From Halopseudomonas maritima (GTDB lineage: Bacteria > Pseudomonadota > Gammaproteobacteria > Pseudomonadales > Pseudomonadaceae), in the NCBI RefSeq assembly GCF_021545785.1, contig NZ_CP079801.1, forward strand, positions 558,001 to 622,000: a DNA stretch of 64,000 nucleotides, written 5' to 3'. Shown piece by piece: positions 16,864 through 24,452 of the stretch. Under the pieces are notes generated by a model. That model saw nothing but the letters and a program-made list of their open reading frames with translations. It did no database searches and was not told where the DNA came from. The first letter of the stretch is position 1; each line of letters begins with the position of its first letter. The translations under genes and the position numbers were made by a program.

Positions 16864-18315
16864 CTAGCGCGTCGCCCCCATCACGCTCAGACGTGCCTCG
16901 CGGCGCAGCACCCAGCGATGAATGCGCTCCTGACGCTCGGCGGTCAGCGGGTAGCGCCAAGCAATCACAAAGGCCGTCATATACAGCGCAACCGGCCCCA
17001 GGATGTACAGCACTCGCAGCGACAGCAACTGCGACGCGGTGTGCTCCGCCGCCTTGGCGTCAAAGCCGACCAGTGCCAGCAGACCCAGCGACAGCCCAAG
17101 CCCCAGCGCCATCGCCGCCTTCTGCGCCATCCCGCTCATGGCAAAGAACAAACCGGTGCGGTGCTCGCGACTACGCGCCGTATCCAGATCGACGATATCC
17201 GCGAGCATAGACAGCGGCAGAAACTGGAAGGCCGCAAAACAGAACCCCTTGATGGCAAACAGCACGGCGAACGGCAAAAGCTGGCCGGCGCCCAGGAAGA
17301 ACATGCCAAGAATACTGGTGCTGGAAATCGCCAGTGCGGCGCAGAACGCACGGTGTTTACCGATGCGCTTGCCCACGTGCAGCCAGAAGGGAATGCCCAG
17401 AATACCGATGCCAAAATAAAGCAGATACATCAGGCCGATCTGCGCCTGAATCTGAATCACGTGCTGCATGAAGAACACCGACAGCGCGTTGCGGAAGGAT
17501 TCGCCGGTCACCACCACCAGCAGCATCAGGATCATGCGCTTGAACGGGCCGTTGTTCTTCATCACCCGCAGGCCCTTCTTCCAGTCGGTGCGCTCAACCG
17601 ACTGCGGCGGCGCTTCCTTGACGGCAGCAACCACCCAGAAGACCGTCAGCGGCAACAGGATCAGCATCATCCAGGCCATCACCGCGAGAATCGGCCCGTA
17701 CCCAATACCCAGCTCACCATCGCGGCCAAACAGCATCACTGCCGTTTGCATCACCCAGCCGTCGGTATGGCCGGCCTGAAAGCGCGCACCCAGTGCCTGC
17801 ACCAGTGCGGGAGCCAACGCCGCCAGAAATAACCCGATGAGTACATAACCTTCGCGTGACGCCACTACCCGGCTGCGCTGATGATAAACGTTGGACAGCT
17901 CCGCCCCCCAGGCACCGTAAGGCAGTGTCACCATCGTCCAGCCCAGATACATCAGCATGGTCCAGAACAGTAGATGCCCTATCCCTATGCCGTCGGGCGG
18001 CATGAATATCATCACCGTGCCAGCCAGCATCAGGGGCACGCCCATCACCAACCAGGGCTTGCGGCGCCCGAAGCGGGTGCGCCAGCGATCGCTCAGGGTG
18101 CCGATCAGCGGGTCGGTGATGACGTCAGAAAGCCGGGCGATGACCAGTACCAGCGCCATCAGCGCCATGTTCAGCCCCACTTCCTGGGCGTAGAAGGGTG
18201 GCAGGTAAACCACCAGCGGATAGCCGATAATCGCCAGCGGCATGCCGATAGAACCATGAAGAAGAATTGTTGAGCGCTTGAGAACGCCGTTGGCGTCCGT
18301 ACTGGACTGCGACAT
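16864..18315 (-). CDS. MFS transporter of the GPH (glycoside-pentoside-hexuronide) cation symporter type
   Basis: The 483-residue membrane protein begins MSQSSTDANGVLKRSTILLH, after GGGAGAG with suitable spacing. About 12 hydrophobic segments are visible. The motif DVITDPLIGTLSDRWRTRFGRRKPW (residues about 62-86) is the classic GPH/MelB signature, and PYGAWGAELS follows. GPH family members move sugars with Na+ or H+, though marine gammaproteobacterial members may carry other substrates. No sugar hydrolase is adjacent, so the substrate is open. The gene ends 111 bases from the start of the MFS-PlsC gene. Confidence 0.82.
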   Translation of the reverse strand: MSQSSTDANGVLKRSTILLHGSIGMPLAIIGYPLVVYLPPFYAQEVGLNMALMALVLVIARLSDVITDPLIGTLSDRWRTRFGRRKPWLVMGVPLMLAGTVMIFMPPDGIGIGHLLFWTMLMYLGWTMVTLPYGAWGAELSNVYHQRSRVVASREGYVLIGLFLAALAPALVQALGARFQAGHTDGWVMQTAVMLFGRDGELGIGYGPILAVMAWMMLILLPLTVFWVVAAVKEAPPQSVERTDWKKGLRVMKNNGPFKRMILMLLVVVTGESFRNALSVFFMQHVIQIQAQIGLMYLLYFGIGILGIPFWLHVGKRIGKHRAFCAALAISSTSILGMFFLGAGQLLPFAVLFAIKGFCFAAFQFLPLSMLADIVDLDTARSREHRTGLFFAMSGMAQKAAMALGLGLSLGLLALVGFDAKAAEHTASQLLSLRVLYILGPVALYMTAFVIAWRYPLTAERQERIHRWVLRREARLSVMGATR

Positions 18316-18665
18316 GCCACTCTCCCGAGAGTCGACGGGTCGGTAACCCGTATTTTTATATTTATTGTTTGCCCGGCGCCCAGGGCAGTTCAGACCGCCC
18401 ACAGGTGCACGTTTGTATACTCTATACCTCAGCTGAAGCGACTCATACCAGTGCGCCGGCCGGCAGCCAGTGCCAATTCATGCAATATGTTTCCAGCGCC
18501 GTTATACTCGCGGCCGGCTGCACGCCGCGAGATTGAGCGTTGGCGCGGCCTGTAGCCAGACCGGTCGCCTGCGCGCACCTCCATCAGCTCTGGCTATAGC
18601 ACTCATTCGCCGCGCTGATGGCGAGGTCAGCGCAGCTCGATCCAGGTTTAAGCAGGAGCCGAGTA
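18316..18665. other. Divergent intergenic region between two MFS genes
   Basis: These 350 bases lie between the GPH transporter (left) and the YbfB-like transporter (right). A 13-base palindrome, GTATA-CTC-TATAC (18415-18427), could be an operator, and its TATACT could double as a -10 element. No coding frame in it looks real, and no regulator gene is adjacent. Confidence 0.35.
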
Positions 18666-19841
18666 ATGCCCAGTCGTCAGCCTTCAACCTTGCACGCGGT
18701 CTTTGCTGCCGCAGCCCTGCTGCTGGTCGTTCACGGCCTGGGACGCTTCATTTTTACACCGCTGATGCCCCTGCTGGTCGACGATGGCCAGTTCAGCACT
18801 GGCGAAGGCGCCGCCATCGCAACCTGGAACTACCTCGGCTATCTGCTGGGCGCACTCGCCGCGATCCGCTGGCACCGACCCGGGCAGATTCGTGCCAGCA
18901 TCCCCTTTGCGCTGGCCTTGCACTGCCTGACCCTGGTGGGGCTTGCCGTAAGCGAACAGCTGACACTGATTACCCTGCTGCGCCTGGGCAACGGCATCAG
19001 CAACGGCCTGATCTTTGTGATGGTGCCCGCGCTGCTGATGGAGTGGCTCGCCGCTCGGCAGCGGATTGGTCTGAGCGGCCTGATCTATCTCGGGGTAGGT
19101 ACGGGCTTGCTGTTGTCTGGTGTACTGGCTCACCCTCCAGGTACATCACTAACGTCGGCCGCCCGCTGGTGGCCTGTGGCCCTGCTCAGCCTGCCTTTGG
19201 CGCTGTGGGGTGGCTGGCTGATGCTGCGCTTGAACATCGACACAACCAGCCAGGACGATAGTGCCAGCACTCCGGCCCCCAGCGCGCTACTGGACGCGCG
19301 AACCTGGCCCCTGTTTCTGGCCTACGCCGGCGCCGGCCTTGGCTACATATTGCCGATGACCTTTTTGCCGATGATCGCCAGCATCCAGCTGGGCAGCACG
19401 CACCCAATGGTGCAGCAGAGCTGGCTGATTGTGGCAGCTGCAACCCTACCGGCGGCCTGGTTATGGAACCACTTGGGTCTGCGCCTGGGTGACCAGCGAG
19501 CGCTGCTACTCAACTACGCCATCCAGTTATTGAGTGTGATTGCCGCTCTGACCTTACCCGGCAGCACTGGCATCCTTCTGTGCTCTGTGCTGATGGGTAG
19601 CAGCTTTCTGGGCGCAGTACTGCTTACCCAACGCCTGGGCCGCAGCCTGCAGCCACACCAAGGGCCTCGCCTGTCGGCGGCACTGATCGCACTTTACAGC
19701 GTGACTCAATTGCTGGGGCCGTGGCTCGCGCGCGCATGGCTCGATCACGACGGCACATTACCTGAAACGCTTTGGCTCGGTGCGGGCGCGCTAGCCTGGG
19801 CGCTGGCCTGGACCTGGCGCACCGGACGCGCAACCCGGTGA
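18666..19841 (+). CDS. YbfB/YjiJ-family MFS transporter
   Basis: The 391-residue protein has 10-12 hydrophobic segments. It starts MPSRQPSTLHAVFAAAALLL and continues VHGLGRFIFTPLMPLLVDDG, the N-terminal signature of YbfB-type MFS proteins (GxGRFxxTPLLPxM). CAGGAG lies about seven bases before the ATG, which favours this start over the in-frame ATG at 18618. The substrates of this subfamily are mostly unknown; some act as exporters. It stands alone, divergent from the GPH transporter. Confidence 0.8.
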   Translation: MPSRQPSTLHAVFAAAALLLVVHGLGRFIFTPLMPLLVDDGQFSTGEGAAIATWNYLGYLLGALAAIRWHRPGQIRASIPFALALHCLTLVGLAVSEQLTLITLLRLGNGISNGLIFVMVPALLMEWLAARQRIGLSGLIYLGVGTGLLLSGVLAHPPGTSLTSAARWWPVALLSLPLALWGGWLMLRLNIDTTSQDDSASTPAPSALLDARTWPLFLAYAGAGLGYILPMTFLPMIASIQLGSTHPMVQQSWLIVAAATLPAAWLWNHLGLRLGDQRALLLNYAIQLLSVIAALTLPGSTGILLCSVLMGSSFLGAVLLTQRLGRSLQPHQGPRLSAALIALYSVTQLLGPWLARAWLDHDGTLPETLWLGAGALAWALAWTWRTGRATR

Positions 19842-19904
19842 GCGGGAACCTGTGGAACAGCATTGCACTCAAAGCTGAACAGAAATACCTGCAGAGACCA
19901 GACC

Positions 19905-20363
19905 ATGCGCATACCTTCAAGATCGCTCCTCGCCGCCAGCCTATTGGCAATTGCCTTCGCCAGCCCCGCACACGCCAAGCAGGATGATCGCGGCAACGGC
20001 AATAGCCATCATGCCCAACAGGGCAACGACCGAGGCCAGGGAGCCAGACACAACGACCGTGACCCGGTTTCAGATCATTACAGCCGCCCTTCTGAGCGCA
20101 TACAGGAGGACGTCATACGCAGCATCTTTCGTGACAACCGCGAATGGGTGCAGCGTGGCGACAACTTGCCACCAGGCATCCGCAAGAACCTGGCTCGCGG
20201 CAAGCCGCTGCCGCCCGGCATTGCCAAGCAGCTTGATCCGCGACTGGTCAACCGCCTGCCCCACTACGATGGCTATGAATGGCGTCAGATCGACGGCGAC
20301 GTCGTCCTCGCCGAGATCGCTACCGGCATCATCGAGTCCATTATTTACGACGTGATCTACTGA
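19905..20363 (+). CDS. Secreted CigR-family protein (RcnB-like)
   Basis: The 152-residue protein has a Sec signal (MRIPSRSLLAASLLAIAFASPAHA) and then a hydrophilic stretch rich in Asp, Asn, His and Arg (about 25-65). The conserved C-terminal module follows: LPPGIRKNLARGKPLPPGIAKQ, then LPHYDGYEWRQIDGDVVLAE and a hydrophobic end. This is the pattern of CigR, described as an anti-virulence effector in Salmonella but common in environmental bacteria where its role is unclear. No secretion system is encoded nearby, so a plain periplasmic role is more likely here. Confidence 0.72.
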   Translation: MRIPSRSLLAASLLAIAFASPAHAKQDDRGNGNSHHAQQGNDRGQGARHNDRDPVSDHYSRPSERIQEDVIRSIFRDNREWVQRGDNLPPGIRKNLARGKPLPPGIAKQLDPRLVNRLPHYDGYEWRQIDGDVVLAEIATGIIESIIYDVIY

Positions 20364-20476
20364 CCCCTGACCGGGCCTGCGGCCGCCAAACCGCTGGCCT
20401 ATGCGATGTTTTGCGAGCGCGCTCACGCAAGCCGACAGACGGCGTCAATCGGCCTGATAAATTGACGCTATTTTCT

Positions 20477-20505
20477 TTGACAATCATTCTCATTCGAATT
20501 AGCAT
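20477..20505 (+). promoter_or_regulatory. Fur-box-covered promoter of bfd
   Basis: A perfect TTGACA (20477-20482) is followed after 17 bases by TAGCAT (20500-20505). The sequence GACAATCATTCTCATTCGA (20479-20497) matches 12 of 19 bases of the classic Fur consensus and overlaps the -35 box and spacer, so iron-loaded Fur should repress bfd. Confidence 0.7.
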
Positions 20506-20544
20506 GCAGTCATCGTCAGCTATCCGCTGTTCAGGAGTCTCTGC

Positions 20545-20757
20545 ATGTACGTTTGTCTCTGCAAAGGTGTAACCGATAACCAGATCAAGGACGCCATCGC
20601 TGGCGGTGCCTGCTCGATGCGCGACCTGCGTAACGATCTGGAAGTTGGCACCCAATGCGGCAAATGTGCCCGTGACTGCAAGTCTCTGTTGAGTGAAACC
20701 CTCAGCGCCAGTCCGGCGGCTGCCGGCATGCTCTCTGCGCAATACGTAGCGGCCTGA
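20545..20757 (+). CDS. bfd: Bacterioferritin-associated ferredoxin
   Basis: The 70-residue protein has the Bfd [2Fe-2S] ligands Cys4, Cys6, Cys38 and Cys41 (VCLCKGVTD and QCGKC). Bfd docks on bacterioferritin and passes electrons to the haem so that stored ferric iron is released as Fe2+. The Fur-type promoter upstream fits its induction under iron starvation. The bacterioferritin gene follows 120 bases later on the same strand. The residues after 55 (SASPAAAGMLSAQYVAA) are an unstructured tail. Confidence 0.93.
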   Translation: MYVCLCKGVTDNQIKDAIAGGACSMRDLRNDLEVGTQCGKCARDCKSLLSETLSASPAAAGMLSAQYVAA

Positions 20758-20771
20758 TTCCTCCTCTCATT

Positions 20772-20790
20772 GATACTTGAGAATCATTTT
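20772..20790 (+). promoter_or_regulatory. Second Fur-box-like site upstream of bfr
   Basis: GATACTTGAGAATCATTTTT lies about 90 bases before the bfr start and contains the Fur half-site AATCATT; overall agreement is about 11 of 19 bases. It is a weaker match than the bfd site. Confidence 0.4.
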
Positions 20791-20879
20791 TAACTCCTTT
20801 CTTTTCAAGCACTTAGATTTGACAAGAGCCTGTTGCGAGACCACACTTGGCGACTGAATAGTCCTGAGGGGGCATCGCT

Positions 20880-21347
20880 ATGAAAGGCGACAAACAAGTC
20901 ATCCAACACCTGAACAACGTTCTCGGCCTGGAGCTGATTGCCATCAATCAGTACTTCCTGCACGCGCGCATGCTCGAAGATTGGGGCTTGGAGAAGCTCG
21001 GCAAGCGTGAGTACAAAGAATCCATCGCCGCCATGAAGCACGCCGATCGCCTGATCAAGCGCATCCTGTTCCTGGAAGGGCTGCCAAACCTGCAAGATCT
21101 TGGGCGCCTGAAGATCGGCGAAAACACCCGCGAGATTCTCGAGTGCGACCTCAAGCTGCAAATGCAGGCACTACCCGACCTGAAAGAAGCAATCGCCTTC
21201 TGCGAAAGCGTGGGCGACTACGGTAGCCGAGAAGTCTGCGAAGACATCCTCGAAGCCGAAGAAGAACATGTCGACTGGCTGGAAACCCAGCTGAGCCTGT
21301 TTGATGCGGTGGGTGCGGAAAACTACCAGCAGTCTCAGATTGAGTAA
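20880..21347 (+). CDS. bfr: Bacterioferritin subunit lacking part of the ferroxidase site
   Basis: The 155-residue protein aligns along its length with bacterioferritins (MKGDKQVIQHLNNVLGLELI; RILFLEGLPNLQDLG). The haem ligand Met52 is present. Of the six diiron ligands, Glu18, His54, Glu127 and His130 are kept, but position 51 is Ala (SIAAMKHAD) and position 94 is Gln (DLKLQMQA). Such subunits resemble the ferroxidase-poor alpha type that co-assembles with a ferroxidase-competent partner in other bacteria. It may therefore supply haem and the Bfd docking surface rather than oxidise iron itself. A strong terminator follows. Confidence 0.88.
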   Translation: MKGDKQVIQHLNNVLGLELIAINQYFLHARMLEDWGLEKLGKREYKESIAAMKHADRLIKRILFLEGLPNLQDLGRLKIGENTREILECDLKLQMQALPDLKEAIAFCESVGDYGSREVCEDILEAEEEHVDWLETQLSLFDAVGAENYQQSQIE

Positions 21348-21361
21348 TCCGCTTTCGGACT

Positions 21362-21400
21362 GCCACAAAAAACGCCGCTTTTCGCGGCGTTTTTTGTGGC
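21362..21400. terminator. Strong terminator after bfr
   Basis: A 17-base perfect stem (GCCACAAAAAACGCCGC paired with GCGGCGTTTTTTGTGGC) around a five-base loop. It is symmetrical enough to act on both strands, for bfr and for the convergent pyrF. Confidence 0.92.
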
Positions 21401-21478
21401 AGCTTAACTAAGAAAGCACCGATCAAGTCCAGGCGCACAGGTCGCTCGGAATCAATCAGCGCCTCCCTCAAGCGCGGC

Positions 21479-22177
21479 TTATCCGATGCTCGCGATAATC
21501 TCGTCCAGCGCCTGCGCCGGCTCGTGGGCGCGGGTAATCGGGCGACCAATCACTAGATAGCTGCTGCCATTCTCCAACGCCTGAGCCGGGGTCACGATGC
21601 GCTTCTGGTCGTCTGCCGAACTGTCGGCCGGCCGAATACCCGGCGTGACCAAAAGGAAGTCTTCTCCCAAGGCACCGCGTAGCGCCTTAGCCTCGCGCGC
21701 CGAACAGACCACACCATCCAAGCCGCAGTCCTGCGTAAGACGCGCCAGCCGCTGAACCTGCACCATGGGCTCGATATCCACGCCCACCTCTTGCAGGTCT
21801 TCCTGCTCCAGACTGGTAAGAATGGTTACAGCAGTCAGCAGCGGACGACCACCGGGACGGCGCTCAAGTGTCTCGCGGCAGGCCTCCATCATGCGACGAC
21901 CACCGCCAGCATGTACATTGACCATCCATACGCCCAGCTCCGCGGCTGCACGCACGGCGCTGGCGGTTGTATTGGGGATGTCGTGAAACTTGAGATCCAG
22001 GAAAACCTCAAACCCCTTGTCTTGCAACGCCTCAACCACCGCCGGTCCGGCGCTGGTAAACAGCTCCTTACCCACTTTGACCCGGCATTTCTTGGGGTCA
22101 AGCTCATCGGCCAACTGCAGCGCCGCGCCCGTCTCAGGGAAGTCCAGGGCAACAATAATCGGGCTGATGTTCGACAT
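21479..22177 (-). CDS. pyrF: Orotidine 5'-phosphate decarboxylase
   Basis: The 232-residue enzyme makes UMP from OMP, the last step of de novo pyrimidine synthesis. The catalytic K/D cluster FLDLKFHDIPNT (around 59-70) and the phosphate-binding VTPGIRPADS and YLVIGRPITRA are present. I use the internal ATG at 22177 (MSNISPIIVALDFPET), which gives the usual family length; an in-frame ATG at 22228 overlaps the lapB stop and would add 17 residues. It is the last gene of the gyrA-to-pyrF leftward block. Confidence 0.94.
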   Translation of the reverse strand: MSNISPIIVALDFPETGAALQLADELDPKKCRVKVGKELFTSAGPAVVEALQDKGFEVFLDLKFHDIPNTTASAVRAAAELGVWMVNVHAGGGRRMMEACRETLERRPGGRPLLTAVTILTSLEQEDLQEVGVDIEPMVQVQRLARLTQDCGLDGVVCSAREAKALRGALGEDFLLVTPGIRPADSSADDQKRIVTPAQALENGSSYLVIGRPITRAHEPAQALDEIIASIG

Positions 22178-22214
22178 ATAACTAAAATCCTGTTCAAGAT
22201 TGGGGTGGGCAGTC

Positions 22215-23378
22215 TCAGGACAACTCATGACCCTTTAGCGGTTTGACCGTGCTCCAACTCTGACAACTGGGGCACTGCCAATACAACTTGCTACCGGTAA
22301 AACCACAACTGTCGCAACGGTAACGTGGGCGCGCACGAACCAGCGCTTCCAGCAACTCAGGTAGCGGGTCGGTCTCGGGGGAAGCGGGTCCACGCAAACG
22401 CAGCAGCTCGTGAACGCCAGACAGGGACGGCTGCACCAGCAAGCGCTGTAGCAAAAAACGCTCTGCGCTGGCAGCACCCTGCTCTCTCTGGATTTGCCGC
22501 GTGCGTGCCAGCACCACAGACACCACAGGCTTGGTAGCGCGCTCCAGCGCCTGATCCAGATACTCTGCCAGATCAAGCGCGCCATTATCCGCACAGCGCT
22601 CTGCCAATGCCAGCACTTCCGGCACAAAGTCGGGTGCTTGTTCGGCCAGTCGTTGCAGCAAGCGCGCAGCGCCCTTGTAGTCACCGCCATGCACTTGCAG
22701 CTCTGCCGACATAATGAGGGCACGCACGCACAGCGGCTCGACCTTCAGCGCCGTGCGCAGATGCAGCTGTGCCTCGGCCGTCTCACGTCGCTGCACCGCG
22801 CGGGCGGCAAGCTCGCAATGGTACTGCGCCAGGGTAACCGAGAAATCGGCCCGCTCTCGCAACAGCCGCTCTCCCACCGCAATTGCCTCACGCCATTCAT
22901 GCTGATGCTCGTAGGCGGCAACCAAATCAACCAGCGCTTCGGCACGCAAACTGGAGCCGGAGTCCGCCAGCTCCTCAAGCAAGCGTTCGGCGCGTTGATG
23001 CATGCCAACCGCCAGGTAGTCACGTGCCAGCTCCAATTGCACGCGATCTCCCTGCTCGGGCGTCAGGTTTGGACGCGCAAGCAGGTTCTGATGCACCTTG
23101 ATAGCCCGCTCAACATCGCCGCGCTGACAAAACAGCTTGCCGATGGCGATATGGGTTTCAACGGTCTCGGGATTGACCTCAAGAGCACGAATGAAGGTTT
23201 CGATGGCTTCGTCAGGCTGCTCGTTAAGCAGATAGTTAAGACCAATGAAATACTGCTTGTCGACCGCACTGCCGTGCGGCTGCAGCATGAAACCGACCTT
23301 GATTGCCTCTCGGCGGCCAAGAAACCAGCCGATCGCCAGGGCCAATACAAACAGCCCGAGGAACATCAGTTCCTGCAT
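22215..23378 (-). CDS. lapB: Lipopolysaccharide assembly protein B (TPR and rubredoxin-like domain)
   Basis: The 387-residue protein has one N-terminal membrane anchor (MFLGLFVLALAIGWFLG), a long set of TPR repeats (about 40-350), and a C-terminal rubredoxin-type metal site with two CxxC pairs (CDSCGFTGSKLYWQCPSC). LapB (YciM) adapts LpxC to the FtsH protease and so balances lipopolysaccharide against phospholipid. It lies five bases downstream of lapA, the usual pairing. Confidence 0.93.
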   Translation of the reverse strand: MQELMFLGLFVLALAIGWFLGRREAIKVGFMLQPHGSAVDKQYFIGLNYLLNEQPDEAIETFIRALEVNPETVETHIAIGKLFCQRGDVERAIKVHQNLLARPNLTPEQGDRVQLELARDYLAVGMHQRAERLLEELADSGSSLRAEALVDLVAAYEHQHEWREAIAVGERLLRERADFSVTLAQYHCELAARAVQRRETAEAQLHLRTALKVEPLCVRALIMSAELQVHGGDYKGAARLLQRLAEQAPDFVPEVLALAERCADNGALDLAEYLDQALERATKPVVSVVLARTRQIQREQGAASAERFLLQRLLVQPSLSGVHELLRLRGPASPETDPLPELLEALVRARPRYRCDSCGFTGSKLYWQCPSCQSWSTVKPLKGHELS

Positions 23379-23383
23379 GGTGA

Positions 23384-23683
23384 TCAGCCTTTGACAGCCT
23401 GGGTACGCAGCTTGTCGATTTCCTTGCGGTAGCGGTTCAGCTCATTGCTTTGCACCATCAGCTTCAGCCGCAGACGGGTGGTGATCAGCCAGCCAACGAA
23501 GACGCCCAGTGCGCTACCGAGAATAAAGGCGAGTACAACATAGATGGAAAGAGGCAATGCAGGGGACTGCATTTCGAGAAATTGCAGGGAGGTGGCTTGC
23601 TGATTTTCCAGCATGAAATCCATGGTCGCCAAGGCTACCAGCAGCAGAACCAAGATCAGCAACACGCGCTTCAACCACAGCAT
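23384..23683 (-). CDS. lapA: LapA-family inner-membrane protein (DUF1049)
   Basis: The 99-residue protein starts MLWLKRVLLILVLLLVALAT, has a second membrane hairpin (ALPLSIYVVLAFILGSALGVFVGWL), and ends in a charged coiled-coil tail (LNRYRKEIDKLRTQ). It partners LapB in lipopolysaccharide assembly. I chose 23683 because it follows GGAG and matches family starts; an ATG at 23704 adds seven residues. Confidence 0.88.
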   Translation of the reverse strand: MLWLKRVLLILVLLLVALATMDFMLENQQATSLQFLEMQSPALPLSIYVVLAFILGSALGVFVGWLITTRLRLKLMVQSNELNRYRKEIDKLRTQAVKG

Positions 23684-23752
23684 GTGATACAACTCCGCAT
23701 CCATTGAGTGTGTGCGAAGTATAACCCAGCACGGCGCGAGTGCGGCATAGGA

Positions 23753-24046
23753 TCAGGCGTTTTCGAGTGACTCGTTAACCCTGTCACGCAACTCCTTGCC
23801 CGGCTTGAAGTGCGGCACATACTTACCCTCAAGCTCTACAGCATCACCGGTCTTGGGATTACGCCCTACCCGCGGCGCACGGTAATGCAACGAGAAACTG
23901 CCGAAGCCGCGAATCTCGATTCGCTCCCCGGTAGCTAATGCCTGGGACATATGCTCCAGCATGGTCTTGATCGCAAGCTCAACGTCCTTCGCCGACAACT
24001 GCCCCTGTTGTTCGACGATACGCTCGATCAACTCCGACTTGGTCAT
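23753..24046 (-). CDS. ihfB: Integration host factor subunit beta
   Basis: The 97-residue protein is a canonical HU/IHF fold with the DNA-binding arm RIEIRGFGSFSLHYRAPRVGRNPKTGD (about 41-67). It pairs with IhfA to bend DNA at promoters and recombination sites. AAAGGGAAAA precedes the ATG. A 400-base intergenic region rich in repeats separates it from rpsA upstream. Confidence 0.95.
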   Translation of the reverse strand: MTKSELIERIVEQQGQLSAKDVELAIKTMLEHMSQALATGERIEIRGFGSFSLHYRAPRVGRNPKTGDAVELEGKYVPHFKPGKELRDRVNESLENA

Positions 24047-24180
24047 GGTTTTCCCTTTCTTATCAAGCGAGTAGACTCGTTTTTCGTTTTATAGGGTTTT
24101 ACCATGCTTGACTAGGTTTGAACAGCCTGATAAGCGAAGCGCTCCCGCGCTTCGCAGCTGCAAGGCGGATGGCCGCCCCC

Positions 24181-24250
24181 TGCAAGCTGCAAGCTGCAAG
24201 CTGCAAGCTGCAAGCTGCAAGCTGCAAGCTGCAAGCTGCAAGCTGCAAGC
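24181..24250. repeat. Ten perfect tandem copies of the heptamer TGCAAGC
   Basis: The 70 bases are ten identical head-to-tail units without a single mismatch, so the array is recent or actively homogenised. Heptamers are not a codon multiple and the array lies outside genes. The downstream inverted motif (about 24362-24383) could pair with any unit to form alternative hairpins. Confidence 0.97.
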
Positions 24251-24408
24251 GTAATCAGGATGTGTTGCCCTGCCAGGCCGTCAAGTCTTTTCTATGCGCC
24301 TTGTACGCATTCATCACCCTCATAGAACCCACACAACCGGCAAGCCAGGGTTTTACTTGCCGCTTGCAGCTTGAGGCTTGCAGCTGTGCCCGCCCAACGG
24401 GCGGGCAC

Positions 24409-24438
24409 AAAAAAGGGCGACCGAAGTCGCCCTTTTTT
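24409..24438 (-). terminator. rpsA terminator
   Basis: AAAAAAGGGCGAC (24409-24421) pairs with GTCGCCCTTTTTT (24426-24438) around a CGAA loop. It lies 15 bases after the rpsA stop and reads as a standard terminator on the minus strand. Confidence 0.92.
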
Positions 24439-24452
24439 ACAGCTGGATAGGC

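Larger units (their letters stand above)
24047..24452. other. Repeat-rich intergenic region between ihfB and rpsA
   Basis: These 406 bases hold the heptamer array (24181-24250) and an inverted partial copy of the same motif (GCTTGCAGCTTGAGGCTTGC, starting about 24362). They also hold a GC-rich hairpin (GTGCCCGCCC/GGGCGGGCAC, 24386-24408) and the rpsA terminator. A 110-codon frame on the plus strand here just translates the repeat and is not a gene. Confidence 0.7.

Noticed and set aside
24181..24250. CRISPR array
   Set aside because: Units are seven bases with no spacers.
24118..24450. 110-codon frame across the heptamer array
   Set aside because: It only translates the TGCAAGC repeat and has no ribosome site.
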